A stretch of 64,000 nucleotides of DNA from Nicotiana tabacum. Its lineage: Eukaryota > Streptophyta > Magnoliopsida > Solanales > Solanaceae. Shown one piece after another: positions 44,819 through 56,580 of the stretch (position 1 is the stretch's first letter; each line of letters starts with the position of its first letter). The DNA lies in assembly GCF_000715075.1 (NCBI RefSeq), contig NC_134094.1, positions 78,660,838 to 78,724,837 on the forward strand, written 5' to 3'. A program made the position numbers and the translations under genes. A model generated the notes under the pieces. That model was not told the DNA's origin and did no database searches. It saw only the letters and a list, made by a program, of their open reading frames with translations.

Positions 44819-47679
44819 TGCAACGACCCGGCCGGTCGTTTTGAGAGTTGTATCCCTGTTCCCCCATTTACTGCTCACTTTATGCTTTACGGTTGTTATA
44901 TGACTTGCCGGGGTAGCTGGTTCGGGTCCGGAGAGGTTTCGAAATAAGTTGAGACACTTAGCCTCAAGGTTGTAAGCTTAAGTTGAAATAGTTGACCAGA
45001 TATTGAATTATGTGTAAACGACTCTAGAATGGAGTTTTGATAGTTCTGTTAGATCCGTTGGGTGATTTTAGACTTAGAAACGTGTCCGAATTGTGATTTA
45101 GAGGTCTATAGTTGAATTAGGCTTGAAATGGCGAATGTTGGAAATTTGGAGGTTTGATCGAGGGTGGACTTTGTGGTTACCGGGCTCGGATTGGAGGTTT
45201 GTGAGTTGGAGTAGGTCCGTGGTGTCATTTGGGACTTTTGTGCAAAGTTTGAGGTCAATCGGACGTGATTTGGTAGATTTCGACGTCGTTTGTAGAAGTT
45301 GGAAATTCTGTGATTTCAATAGGCTTGAATTAAGGTGCGATTCGCATTTTTGTGGTTGCTTGATGTGATTTGATGGCTCGACTAAGTTCGTATCGTATTT
45401 TAGGACCTGTTGGTATAATTGGTTGAGGTCCGGGGGGCCTCGGGTGGAGTTCAGGTGATTAACGGATCGAATTTGGAGTTTGGAAGGTTGTTGTAGCTGA
45501 AGCCTTCTGGTGCACTCGCGGTCGTAGGTGCGGTCTCGCAGGTGAAAGATGGGGAGTGCAGAAGCGACCTAGGATGGAGGTGTGCAGTGGTCGCAGGTGC
45601 GAGGCAATTTCCGCACCTACGTGATCGTAGATGCAGCGTCATGAGCGCAGAAGTGGAACTGGCCAGTGGGGGAGCTTGCGCAGGTGCGAGGGAAGTTCCG
45701 TACCTACGATTGCGCAGATATAGAGGAAGGACCATAGAAGAGAAGGGAGCAGTGGGGCAGGTCTGCAGAAGCAGAGGATTTTTCTACAAAAGCAGAACCG
45801 CAGATGTGGTTAAGTTTCCGCAGGAGCGAAAGGGATGGACAGAACCTTAAATTCAAGGGTTCGCGATTTTTTTTCAGTTTTGAACATTCCAACTCGGTCT
45901 AAGGTGATTTTTTAGAGGATTTTCGAGGGGTTTCTTGAGGTAAGTCACTTGCGGTTAAATTTGTTCAATAATTATGTTTCCCCATTGATTTTTCCACCTA
46001 GATTGTGTGGTTTTGAGGTGTAAATTGGGAATTTGAGGCTAGGAATTTGGAGAGTTTAATTTGGGGATTTAAGTGATGATTTGGTGTCGAATTTTGGTAA
46101 ATTTTGAATGGTTAGACTCGTGGTTGAATGGGCTTCCGGATTTTATGACTTTTATCGGATTTCTAGACGTGGTCCCGGGGCCGGCTTTTAAGTCGAGTTT
46201 TGAATTTTGATTTATAACTTAGTATTTTCTGGTTGTATTGTTTCCTTTAGCTCATGTTGATTGTATCGAGTTGTTTATGTCTAGATTCGAGACGTTCGAA
46301 GGCCGATTCGCGAGGCATGTGCTTTCTAGCGGAGTGATTCGAGTTGCTTGAGGTAAGTATCGTATTTAAACTCGGTTGAGGCACTAGTTGCCTGAATTGT
46401 TGTGATAGCCACGTGCTTTTGGGTGTGCACATGTGTGGGGGTGATCCCGTGTGCATGAATCAGGGTTGTGTATTCATGTTTGGGTTGTGCTTGGGCTCCT
46501 ATAAGCCTAGAAATGATCGTTAAGCTTCGAGCTTCGATATCTAACATGTGGTAATAGTTTATATGATCTAATTAAACCATGATGAGTCTACTTAGAAGTT
46601 TAATCCCTAAACGAACTTGATAAAACTGCTTTCCATTGATGAAATTTCCGGATTGAGCTACAATAGCACACTTTGCACATACCTACACTTTAGCATGTTA
46701 TTTATACCAGTCCAGGGATAAGAGAATCTTATTTCATTCATGATATACTTGTACACTTGTTTCATTGCTTCTGTATGATATTTTGGGTTAGGGCTTGCGG
46801 CTATGCCGGGCGGATTATGTTATTGGCACGTGAGTTATCCGTGCGGATCCACATATTGATATTATTAGCACGTGAGTTGTCCGTGCAACATGTGGGTTGT
46901 CTGTGTGGATCCATATATTGACATTATTGACACGTGAGTTGTCTGTGTCGCACGTGAGTTGTCCCTGTAGATTCTATTCTTAGCACGTGAGTTATCCGTG
47001 CAGTATGTGAAATTTATAGTTTCTTGATCATTTATCTGATTTATTTGTTTTCTTTCACCTACATGCCATAATACTGTTGAGCAGGGTATTTGAGAATCAG
47101 TGCACATGCACACACGAATATTGTATCACGAAGCCTTACGGCCTAGCTTTAAATCTCATATTATGTTAATCAAAAGGATAGAATTGTACTGATTTAACTA
47201 GTGACTTCAACAAATTAAGCTTCTCTTACCTTTCTCTATTTATTTACAATACTTATTGAGTTGGTTGTACTCACACTACACCTTGTACCTCGTGTGCAGA
47301 TTCAGGCATTTCCGATCACGACGGTTGTTGATCGTGGAGTCTACCTATTCGAAGATCATCGAGGTAGTTGCTTTGCGTCCGCAGACCTTGATCCTCCTTT
47401 CTCTATCTTTCTGTTTTATGTATTTTGTCTTACTTTCCAAATAGCGTACCAGACTATGTTGTTATATATATAGATGCTCATGTACTCCGTGACACCCAAA
47501 TCTTTTAGGAGGATTCTTCTTTTGATTTTTAGGTCCATGTCCAGCATTTGCGAAATTCTTAATTATCTAAACTTACTTCCGCATATTTGAGTTTTAAAAA
47601 TGTTAGTATATGTTAGATGTCGGCTTGCCTAGTACTATGATAGGCGCCATCATGACATGTCGAGTTTTGGGTCGTGACA
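44819..47679 (+). repeat. 5' LTR of E2
   Basis: Start TGCAACGACCC (the 3' copy has TGTAACGACCC), end GGGTCGTGACA. Inside: GCG-word block (45500-45830), donor-like GAGGTAAGTC (45937) and GAGGTAAGTAT (46350), six 19-bp G-box units (46826-47000), and a worn GTGTGCAG hairpin near 47290. The open frames are chance. Confidence 0.95.
46826..47000 (+). promoter_or_regulatory. G-box/hairpin repeat array in the E2 5' LTR
   Basis: The unit GCACGTGAGTTGTCCGTGC is a 5-bp inverted repeat (GCACG...CGTGC) that carries CACGTG. Copies are at 46826-46844, 46868-46886, 46888-46906, 46930-46948, 46950-46968 and 46982-47000, several separated by GGATCCATATATTGA. CACGTG is the plant G-box core bound by bZIP and bHLH factors, so a promoter role is plausible but untested. 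Confidence 0.75.
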
Positions 47680-47682
47680 AGT

Positions 47683-47694
47683 TGGTATCAGAGC
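47683..47694 (+). other. E2 primer-binding site
   Basis: TGGTATCAGAGC, the full 12-base iMet-type match, begins three bases after the LTR end. Confidence 0.93.
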
Positions 47695-47808
47695 CTAGGT
47701 TACATAGGTCTCACGAGTCATGAGTAGGATTAGTAGAGTCTTGTGGATTGGTACGGAGACGTTTGTACTTATCTTCGACAAGTCGAGTGTTATTCTGATC
47801 TCTCACAG

Positions 47809-49150
47809 ATAGTGAGGACACGTGCTACCGGTTAGGACGGACAACCACCAGTACCACCAGCTAGGGCCATGAGATGTTGAGGTCTCGGTAGGGGCCGCAG
47901 CAGGGGCAGAGGTACAGCTCGTACAACAGCTAGAGCGGCACCTGCAAATCCACCATTTGATCCACCTCAAGGGTAGGTACTAGATATAGTTGAGCCAGCT
48001 CAAGCACCAGTTGTGCCCGTTGTGATTCTAGGCCTTAGGGGGCCTTGGCTCAAATTTTGACTGTGTGCACCAACCATGCTCAGGCGGGTTCTGTTCCGGC
48101 TGCGGCAGCCACTTCTCAGGCTGGGGGAGGTAATCAGACTCCCGCTGCCCGTACACCAGATTCGGTGATGTAGGGACTTCAGACACCGGGGGTACTACCA
48201 GTCTAGCCGGTTGCAGCTTCTCAGGCCCAGGTGGGTCCCGTTATGGCTGATGATGAGCAGAGGAGACTAGAGAGATTTGGTAGACTCCAACCTCCATCAT
48301 TTAGTGGGGATGAGTATGAGGATACCCAGGACGTTTTGGACAGGTGCCGGCAGATTCTTCGCACGACAGGTATTCTGGAGACCAGTGGGGTCTTATTTAC
48401 TACTTTTCAGTTCACTGGGGTTGCCTTCAAATGGTGGGAGGCTTATGAGAGGCGCAAGTCGGTTGGTGCAGCACTACTTACATGGAATGAGTTCTCTGTC
48501 CTCTTTTTGGAGAAGTTCGTACCATAGTCTCGTAGGGAGGAGCTGCGCAGACAGTTTGAGCTGCTACGTTAGGATGGCATATCTGTGACCCAATACGAGA
48601 TGAGGTTTTCCGACTTGGCCCGTCACGCAGTTTGGTTGGTTCCCACGGATAGGGAGAGGATTAGGAGGTTCATTGATGGCCTTATATATCAGTTGCAGTT
48701 GCTTATAACTCGGGAGTGGGTATCCGGTGGTACTTTTGACGAGATGGTTGATATTGCTCAGCAGATAGAGATGGTCCGTAGTCAGAAGCGTGAGGAGAGG
48801 GAGGCCAAGAGGCCTCAAGGTTCGGGTGGTCCTCGTGGTGTTCATTCTGGGGGACAGTCTTACCACAGCAGGGGTCGTCCTTATAGGCCCGCTCAGACGA
48901 CTCGTCCAACTCATCTTGGTGCATCAGTTAGCCGTGGTTCTTACAGTGCTCGCTCAGGCCAGTCTTCATTCAGTGCACTACCAACACAGAGTTCTCACCA
49001 TGCCTCGTCTGTTCAAGTTTCTTTAGGTAGTTCCTCGGGTTATCAGGAGCAGTAGTTTCGTTAGAGGAGGGGTTATTTCGAGTGCAGAGACATGGGACAT
49101 ATCAAGCGAGATTGCCCTAGATTGTTGAGTGGGGCTCCACAGCAGAGGAC
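47809..49150 (+). pseudogene. E2 gag, broken
   Basis: The expected start is ATA (47809-47811) where E1 has ATG in the same CACAGAT-GTGAGGACAC context, so initiation is lost. An RG-rich leader (GLGRGRSRGRGTARTTARAA) and several frame changes precede the capsid core (48231-48527: RLERFGRLQPPSFSGDEYED, FKWWEAYERRKSV). Stops at 48525 and 48570 sit where Q is expected. The core continues at 48585-49055 (DGLIYQLQLLITREWVSGGT) and a stop-interrupted knuckle YFECRDMGHIKRDC follows at about 49076-49117; its first Cys is Tyr. It has the same domain plan as E1 gag. Confidence 0.9.
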
Positions 49151-49169
49151 TCGATCGATGGTACCAGCA

Positions 49170-52100
49170 CCAAAATTTCCACCACCCACCCAACCAGCTC
49201 GGAGTGGGGCCCATGCAGTTAGAGGTCGCCCAAGAGGGGGAGGCCGACCAGGTGGCGGTCAGGCCCGATTCTATGATATTCCTGCCAGGACAGATGTCGT
49301 TGCTTCAGATGTAGTGATCACAGGTATTGTCTTAGTGTGCCACAAATATGCTTCCACATTATTTGAACCTGGTTCTACTTATTCCTATGTGTTCTCCTAT
49401 TTTACTCATTATTTGGATATACCTCGTGAATCCTTAGTTTTGCCTGTTCATGTATCTACGCCGGTGGGCGATACTATTATTGTGGACCGTGTATATCGGT
49501 TGTGTGTAGTGACTATTGGGGGATTGGAGATTAGAGTGGATCTTGTATTGCTTAGTGTGGTTGATTTTGACGTGATCTTGGGTATGGATTGGTTGTCTCC
49601 ATGTCATGCTATGCTGGACTGTCATGCTAAGACCGTGATATTGGCAGTGCCGAGTTTTCCAAGGGTCGAGTGGAGAGGCTCTCCAGATTATGTTCGCACC
49701 AGAGTGATTTCTTATTTGAAGGCCCAACGGATGGTTGGGAAGGGATATTTGTCATATTTGGCCTTTGTGAGGGATGTTGGTGTTGATTCTTTTACTATTA
49801 ACTCTATTTCGGTAGTGCGAGATTTTTCGAATGTGTTTCCTGCAGACCTGTCGGGCATGCTGCCCGACAAGGATATTGACTTTGGTATTGACTTGGTACC
49901 GGGCACTCAGCTCATTTCTATTCCTTCGTATCGTATGGCACCAGCTGAGTTGAAGGAATTGAAATAGTAGCTTTAGGAACTTCTTAATAAGGGGTTTAAT
50001 AGGCCTAGCGTGTCGCCTTGGGGTGCATCAGTTCTGTTTGTGAAGAAGAAGGATGGTACTATACGGATGTGCATCGACTATAGGCAGTTGAATAAAGTTA
50101 CAATCAAGAACATGTATCCTTTGCCACGCATTGATGATCTATTTGACCAGCTTCAGGGAGCGAGAGTGTTCTCTAAGATTGATTTGAGGTCTGGGTATCA
50201 CCAGTTGAAGATTCAGGACTCAGATATTCTAAAGACAACATTCAAGACCCGTTATGGTCATTATGAGTTCCTTGTGATGTCTTTTGGTCTGACCAATGCC
50301 CCTACATCATTCATGCATCTGATGAACAATGTATTTCAGCCTTATCTCGACTTGTTTGTCATAGTATTCATTGATGATATCCTGGTGTACTCTCGTAGCC
50401 AGGAAGAGTATGCCCATCATTTGAGGATTGTGTTGCAACGGTTGAGGGAGGAGAAGCTTTATGCCAAGTTCTCCAAGTACGAGTTTTGTCTTAGTTCAGT
50501 GGCATTCTTGGGGTACGTGGTTTCCAGTAAAGGGATTTAGGTGGATCCGAAGAAGATTGAAGCGGTTCAGAGTTGACCCAGACCATCCTCAGCTACTGAG
50601 ATTCGGAGCTTTCTTGGCTTGCCCGGTTATTATCATTGTTTTGTGGAGGGTTTCTCGTCTATTGTATCGTCTTTGACCAAATTGACCCAAAAGGGTACTA
50701 CTTTCAGGTGGTCGGATAAGTGTGAAGAGAGCTTTCAGAAGCTCAAAACTGCCTTGACCTCAATTCTAGTTCTAGTTTTTCCTTTAGCTTCTGGTTCTTA
50801 TACAGTGTATTCTGATGCTTCTCGGATTGGTATTGGGTGTTTCTTGATGCAGGAGGGTAGAGTAATTGCTTATGCTTCGCACCAAATGAATCCCCATGAG
50901 AAGAACTACCCTGTTCATGATTTGGAGTTGGCTGCCATCGTTCATACATTGAAGATTTGGAGGAACTATCTCTATGGTGTGTCTTGTGAGGTATTTATAG
51001 ATCATCGGAGACTCCAACACTTGTTCAAACAAAAGGATCTAAATTTGAGGCAGCGGAGATGGTTGGAGCTACTAAAGGACTATGATATTACTATTCTGTA
51101 TCATTCCGGGAAGGCCAATATAGTGGTTGATGCTTGAGTAGAAAGGCAGTGAGTATGGGTAGCCTTGCATTCATTCATGTTGATGAAAGGCCTCTTAAAG
51201 TTGATGTTCAGACCTTGGCCAACCAGTTCGTGAGATTAGATATTTCGGAGCCCAGTCGGGTTCTAGCTTGTGTGGTTTCTCGGTCTTCCTTATATGATCG
51301 CATCAGAGAGCGCCAGTATGATGATCCCCATTTGCTTGTCCTTAAGGACACAGTTCAGCACAGGTGAAGCCAGAGATGTCACTATTGGGGATGATGGGGT
51401 GTTGAGTATGCAGGGTCAGATTTGTGTGCCTAATGTAGATGGGCTACATGAGTTAATTCTTGAGGAGGCCCACAGTTCACGGTATTCCATTTATCCAAGT
51501 GTCGCGAAGATGTACCGGTACTTGAGGCAGCATTATTGGTGGAGGAGAATGAAGAAGGACATAGTGGAGTTTGTAGCTCGGTGCCTTAACTGTCAGCAGG
51601 TGAAGTATGAGCATCAGATATTGGGCATATTGCTTCAAAGGCTTGAGATTCCGGAGTGTAAATGGGAGCATATCACCATGGATTTTGTAGTTGGGCTCCG
51701 ACGGACTTCAAGGAAGTTCGATGCTATTTGGGTGATTGTGGATTAGCTCACCAAGTCCGCTCATTTCATTCCGATTAGGACTACTTATTCTTCCGAGTGG
51801 TTGGCTGAGATTTACATCCGCGAGATTGTTCGCCTTCACGGGGTGCCATTGTCCATCATTTCAAATCGGGGCACACAATTTACATTGCAGATTTGGAGGG
51901 CAGTATAACGAGAGTTGGGTACCCAAGTTGAGTTGAGTACAACATTTCACCCTCAGACGAACGGGCAGTTAGAACGCACTAATTAGATATTTGAGGATAT
52001 GCTATGCACTTGTATCATTGATTTTGGGGGTTCTTGGGATCAGTTGCTTCCACTCGCAGAGTTTGCCTACAACAACAGCTACCAATCGAGCATTCAGATG

Positions 52101-52778
52101 GCTCCGTATGAGGATTTATATGGAAGACGGTGTTGATCTCCGGTGGTTTGGTTTAAGCCCGGCGAGGCTAGGCTATTGGGTACTGACTTGGTTCAGGATG
52201 CTTTAGACAAGGTTAAATTGATTGAGGATCGGCTTCGCACGGCACAGTCTAGACAGAAGAGTTACGCCAATAGGAACATTAGTGATGTTTCTTTTATGGT
52301 TGGGGAGAAGTTACTGCTCAAGGTTTCACCCATGAAGGGTGTTATGAGATTTGGAAAAAAGGGCAAGTTAAGCCCTCGGTATATTGGGCCGTTTGAGGTG
52401 CTTCAGAGGATTGGAGAGGTGGCTTACAAGCTTGCCTTACCACCTAGTCTGTCGAGTGTGCATCTAGTATTTCATGTTTCTATGCTTCATACGTATGTCG
52501 GCGATACGTCTCATATTTTGGATTTCAGCATGGTTCAGTTGGATGGTGATTTGACTTATGATGTGGAGTCGGTGGCTATTTTAGGTCGGCAAGTTTAAAA
52601 GTTGAGGTCCAAGGACATAGCTTCAGTGAAGTTGCAGTGGAAAGGTCAGCCAGTTGAGGAGGCTACTTGGGAGACCGAGCGGGAGATGCGGAGCAGATAT
52701 CCATGCCTATTTGAGACTCCAGGTACGTTTCTAGACCCGTTCGAGGACGAACGTTTGTTTAAGAGGGGGAGGATGTAA
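49170..52778 (+). pseudogene. E2 pol: protease-RT-RNase H-integrase
   Basis: One frame runs from the gag end to TAA 52776-52778, except 51134-51363, which is shifted by two compensating one-base indels. The protease motif is LFEPGSTYSY: Glu (49365) replaces the catalytic Asp. RT (50010-50540) is intact in its box FIDDILVYS (Asp 50373). RNase H includes [11 protein letters not shown]. The integrase zinc site ends RCLNCQQVKYEHQ (about 51580-51615). The core triad is damaged: SNRGTQF has Asn at 51864; Glu is kept at 51972 (GQLERT). Stops include 49965-49975 (a cluster), 50538, 50574, 51746 and 51907. The C-terminus ends ETPGTFLDPFEDERLFKRGRM, with its stop formed by the LTR start. Not functional. 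Confidence 0.94.
52738..52773 (+). other. E2 hairpin and polypurine tract
   Basis: CGTTCG-AGGA-CGAACG (52738-52753), 6-bp stem, is followed by the purine tract AAGAGGGGGAGGA (52761-52773), directly before the LTR. Here the hairpin overlaps the pol codons for PFEDER. Confidence 0.87.
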
Positions 52779-55665
52779 CGACCCGGACGGTTGTTTTGAG
52801 AGTTGTAGACCCGTTCCCCAATTTACTGCTCACTTTATTCTTTATAGTTGTTATATGACTTGTCGGGGTAGCCGGTTCGGGTGAGGAGAGATTTCGGAAT
52901 AAGTTGAGACACTTAGTCTCAAGGTTAAAAGCTTAAGTTGAAATGGTTGACCGAATGTTGACTTATGTGTAAAAGACTCCGGAATGGAGTTTTTATGGTT
53001 CTGTTAGCTCCGTTGGGTGATTTTGGACTTAGGAGTGTGTCTGGATTGTGATTTGGAGGTCTATAGTTGAATTAGGCTTGAAATGGCGAAGGTTGGAAAT
53101 TTGGAGGTTTGATTGAGGGTGGACTTTGTAGTTTTCGGGCTCGGATTGGAGTTCCAGGAGTTGGAGTAGGTCCGTGGTTTCATTTGGGACTTGTGTGCAA
53201 AATGTGAGGTTAATCGGACGAGATTTGGTAGGTTTCGGCGTCGTTTGTAAAACTTGGAATTTCCTTGGTTTCAATAGGCTTGAATTGGGGTGCAATTCGC
53301 ATTTTTTGATATTGTTTGATGTGATTTGAGGGCTCATCTAAGTTCGTATCGTGTTTTAGGACTTGTTGGTATAATTGGTTGAGGTCCCAAGGGCCTCGGG
53401 TGGAGTTCGGGTGATTAACGGATCGAATTTGGAGTTTGGAAGGTTGTTGTAGTTGAAGCCTTCTGGTGCACTCGCACCTACGAAACTTTAGTCGTAGGTG
53501 CGGGCTCATAGGTGCGAGCTGGGGAGCGCAGAAGAGACCTAGGATGGAGGTGTGCAGTGGTCGCAGGTGCGAGGCAATTTTCGCATCTGCCTGGTCGCAG
53601 ATGCGGCATCATAAGCGCAGAAACGGAACTGGCCGGTGGGGGAGCTTGCACAGGTGCAATGGAAATTCCACACCTGCGATTGCGCAGATGCGGAGGAAGG
53701 ACCGCAGAAGCGAAGGGAGCAGTGGGGCTGGTTCGCAAAAGCGGAGGAATTTTCTGCAAAAGCAGAGGAATTTTCTGCAAAAGTGGAACCTCAGATGCAG
53801 TTAAGTTTCAACATGAGCGAAAAGGATGGACAGAACCTTAAATTCAAGGGTTCGCGATTTTTCTTCATTTTTGATCATTCCAACTCGGTCTAAGGCAATT
53901 TTTGGGAGGATGTTCGAGGGGTTTCTTGAGGTAAGTCACTTGTGGTTAAATTTGTTCAATAATTATGTTTCCCCATTGATTTTTCCACCTAAATTGTGTG
54001 GTTTTGAGGTTTAAATTGGAAATTTAAGGCTAGGGATTTGGAAAGTTTAATTTGGGAATTTGAGTGACGATTTGGTGTCGTATTTTGGTAAATTTTGTAT
54101 GGTTAGACTCGTGGATGAATAGGCTTTCGGATTTTATGACTTTTATAGGAATTCGGGATGTGGGCCCAAGGGCCGGCTATTAAGTTAAGTTTTGAATTTT
54201 GATTTATAACTTAGTATTTTCTTGTTGAATTGTTTCCTTTAGCTCGTGTTGATTGTATCGAGTTATTTATGGCTAGATTCGAGACGTTCAGAGGCCGATT
54301 CGTGAGGCAAGGTCTTGCTAGTGAAGCGATTCGAGTTGTTTGAGGTAAGTATAGTATTTAAACTCGGTTGAGGCACTAGTTTCCTGAATTGTTGTGATAG
54401 TCACGTGCTTTTGGGTGTGCACATGTGTGGGGGTGATCCCGTGTGTGGGCACCGGGGTTGTGTATTCATGTTTGGGTTGTGCTCGGTCTCTTTTAATCCC
54501 AGAAATGACTGTTAAGCTTCGAGCTTCGATATCTAACATGTGGTAACAGTTTATATGATCTAATTAAGCCATGATGAATCTACTTAGAAGTTTAATCCCT
54601 AAACGAACTTGATAAAAATGCTTTCCATTGATGAAATTTTCGGATTGAGCTACGATAGCACACTTGCACATGCCTACACTTTAGCATGTTATTTATACCA
54701 GTACATGGATATTTAGGAGAATCGTATTTCATTCATGATATACTTGTACACTTGCTTCATTGCTTCTGTATGATATTTTGGGCCGGGGCTTGCGGCTATG
54801 CCAGGCGGATTATGTTATTGGCACGTGAGTTGTCCATGCGGATCCACATATTGATATTATTAGCATGTGAGTCTTCCGTGCAGCACGTGAGTTGTCAGTG
54901 TGGATCCATATATTGACAATATTGATACGTGAGTTGTCCATGTCACACGTGAGTTGTCTGTATTGTTAGCACGTGAGTTGTCAGTGCAGTGTGTGAAATT
55001 TCTAATTTCTTGATCATTTATCTGATTTACTTGTTTTCTTTCCCCTACATTCCATAATACTATTGAGCAAGGTATTTGAGAATCAGTTCACATACACACA
55101 CGGATATTGTATCATGAAGCCTTACGAGCTAGCTTTAAATCTCATATTATGTTAATCCAAAGGATAAAATTGTACTGATTTAACTAGTGACTTCAATAAA
55201 TGAAGCTTCTCTTACCTTGCCCTATTTATTTGCGATACTCATTGAGTTGGTTGTACTCATACTACACCTTGCACCTCGTGTGCAGATTCAGGCATTTCCG
55301 GGCACGACGGTTGTTGATCGTGGAGTCTACCTGTTATGAGATCATCGAGGTAGCTGCTTGGCATCCGCAGACCTTGATCCTCCTTTCTCTATATTTCAGT
55401 TTTATGTATTTTGTCTTACTTTCCAGACAGTGTACCAGACTATGTTGTTATATATATAGATGCTCGTGTATTCCGTGACACCCAGATCTTTTGGGAAGAT
55501 TCTTGTTTTGATTTTGAGGTTCATGTCCAGCATTTGCGAAATTCTTAATTATCTAAACTTACTTCCGCATATTTGAGTTTTAAAAATGTTAGTGTGTGTG
55601 AGATGTCGGCTTGCCTAGTACTATGATTGGCGCCATCACGACATGTCAAATTTTGGGTCATGACA
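52774..55665 (+). repeat. 3' LTR of E2
   Basis: TGTAACGACCC...GGGTCATGACA, aligning throughout with 44819-47679. It differs by an extra 21-bp unit (GCAAAAGCGGAGGAATTTTCT, starts 53735, 53756, 53777) and about 24 extra bases near 53480. The G-box array is at 54821-54987 and the hairpin GCAC-CTCGT-GTGC at 55271-55283. Confidence 0.95.
54821..54987 (+). promoter_or_regulatory. G-box/hairpin repeat array in the E2 3' LTR
   Basis: Units at 54821-54839, 54863-54881, 54883-54901, 54925-54943, 54945-54960 and 54969-54987, matching the 5' LTR array but with independent point changes. Confidence 0.75.
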
Positions 55666-55670
55666 TTTTG
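55666..55670 (+). repeat. Right target-site duplication of E2 (TTTTG)
   Basis: Identical to 44814-44818. Confidence 0.93.
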
Positions 55671-56580
55671 AATGTCCAACACTCTACCCCATATAACATA
55701 GTCGGTCTCACCACCACTCTGTAGAACTTACCTTCATTGCTTGGCGATACATTCTTGTCACACAAAACACCGGATGCGAGCCTCCATGTTGTCCATCCCG
55801 CTCCAAGACAATGATTGATATCATCGCCAATCTCCCAATTATCTTGGATTATTGACCCAAGGTACTTGAAACTCGCTCTCCTAAGGATGACTTGTGAGTC
55901 AAGCCTCATGTCCACATCCACTTCACGAGCCACGTCATTGAACTTATAATCTAAGCATTCTATTTAGGTCCTGCTCAACTTGGAACCTTTGAATCTAGGG
56001 TCTGTCTTCGAACCTCCAATCTCGCGTTAACACCACTTCGCTTCTCGCCAATCAGTACTATATCATCAGAAAATTACATGCACCACGACACTTCCGCTTG
56101 AATGTGATGTGTCAAAACATCCATCACCAAGGCAAAACAAATAGGTTCATCCTTGATGCAACCCCATAACAACTGGAAAATGCTCTGAGTCTCCTCCCAC
56201 CGTCCTAACCCTGGTCTTAGATCCATCATACATGTCCTTAGTCATCCTAATGTATGATATATGAACCCCACTAGCCTCCAAACACCTCCAAAGAACCTCC
56301 CTCGGGATTTATCGTATGTTTTTTCATGGTCAATGAACACCTTATGCAAGTCTCACTTATTCTCTCTATACCACTCTACCAATCTCCTTACACTGTGAAT
56401 GACTTCCATAGTTGAACGCCCTAACATGTATTCAAAGTGGTTCTCGAAAATAGATGCATTTCTCCTCATCCTCGCTTTCACCACCCTCTCCCAAACTTTC
56501 ATGGATGGCTTAGCAGCTTGATGCCCCTATAGTTGTTGCAATTTTGGACATCACTCTTGTTCTTGTATAACGGAATTATT
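55666..56580 (-). pseudogene. RTE-like LINE, 5' part: reverse transcriptase region
   Basis: Minus strand, in order: IIPLYKNKSDVQNCNNYRGI (about 56580-56525), traces of the fingers/palm with several frame breaks, the catalytic box FSDDIVLIG (56073-56050), RTKTEY-like remnants, then [53 protein letters not shown], ending at the E2 target site. This is the second half of a non-LTR reverse transcriptase; endonuclease and the RT N-terminus are missing, a typical 5' truncation. It continues at 44818-44165. The upstream end falls at the 56581 element, so it may be cut by it. Confidence 0.85.

Larger units (their letters stand above)
44819..55665 (+). mobile_element. E2: complete Ty3/gypsy element (10.85 kb), inactive
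   Basis: Both LTRs are full length (2861 and 2892 bp), with primer site, gag, pol, hairpin, polypurine tract and a perfect five-base TTTTG target duplication. It inserted into ORF2 of a LINE: removing it and one duplication leaves the LINE frame in register. pol is near-continuous but has catalytic substitutions in protease and integrase, stops, and two compensating one-base indels. It is chromovirus-like by its integrase C-terminal extension (SVKLQWKGQPVEEATWE), placed at Tekay/Del by inference. Confidence 0.96.

Noticed and set aside
48564..48914. Minus-strand 116-codon frame
   Set aside because: Antisense shadow of E2 gag.
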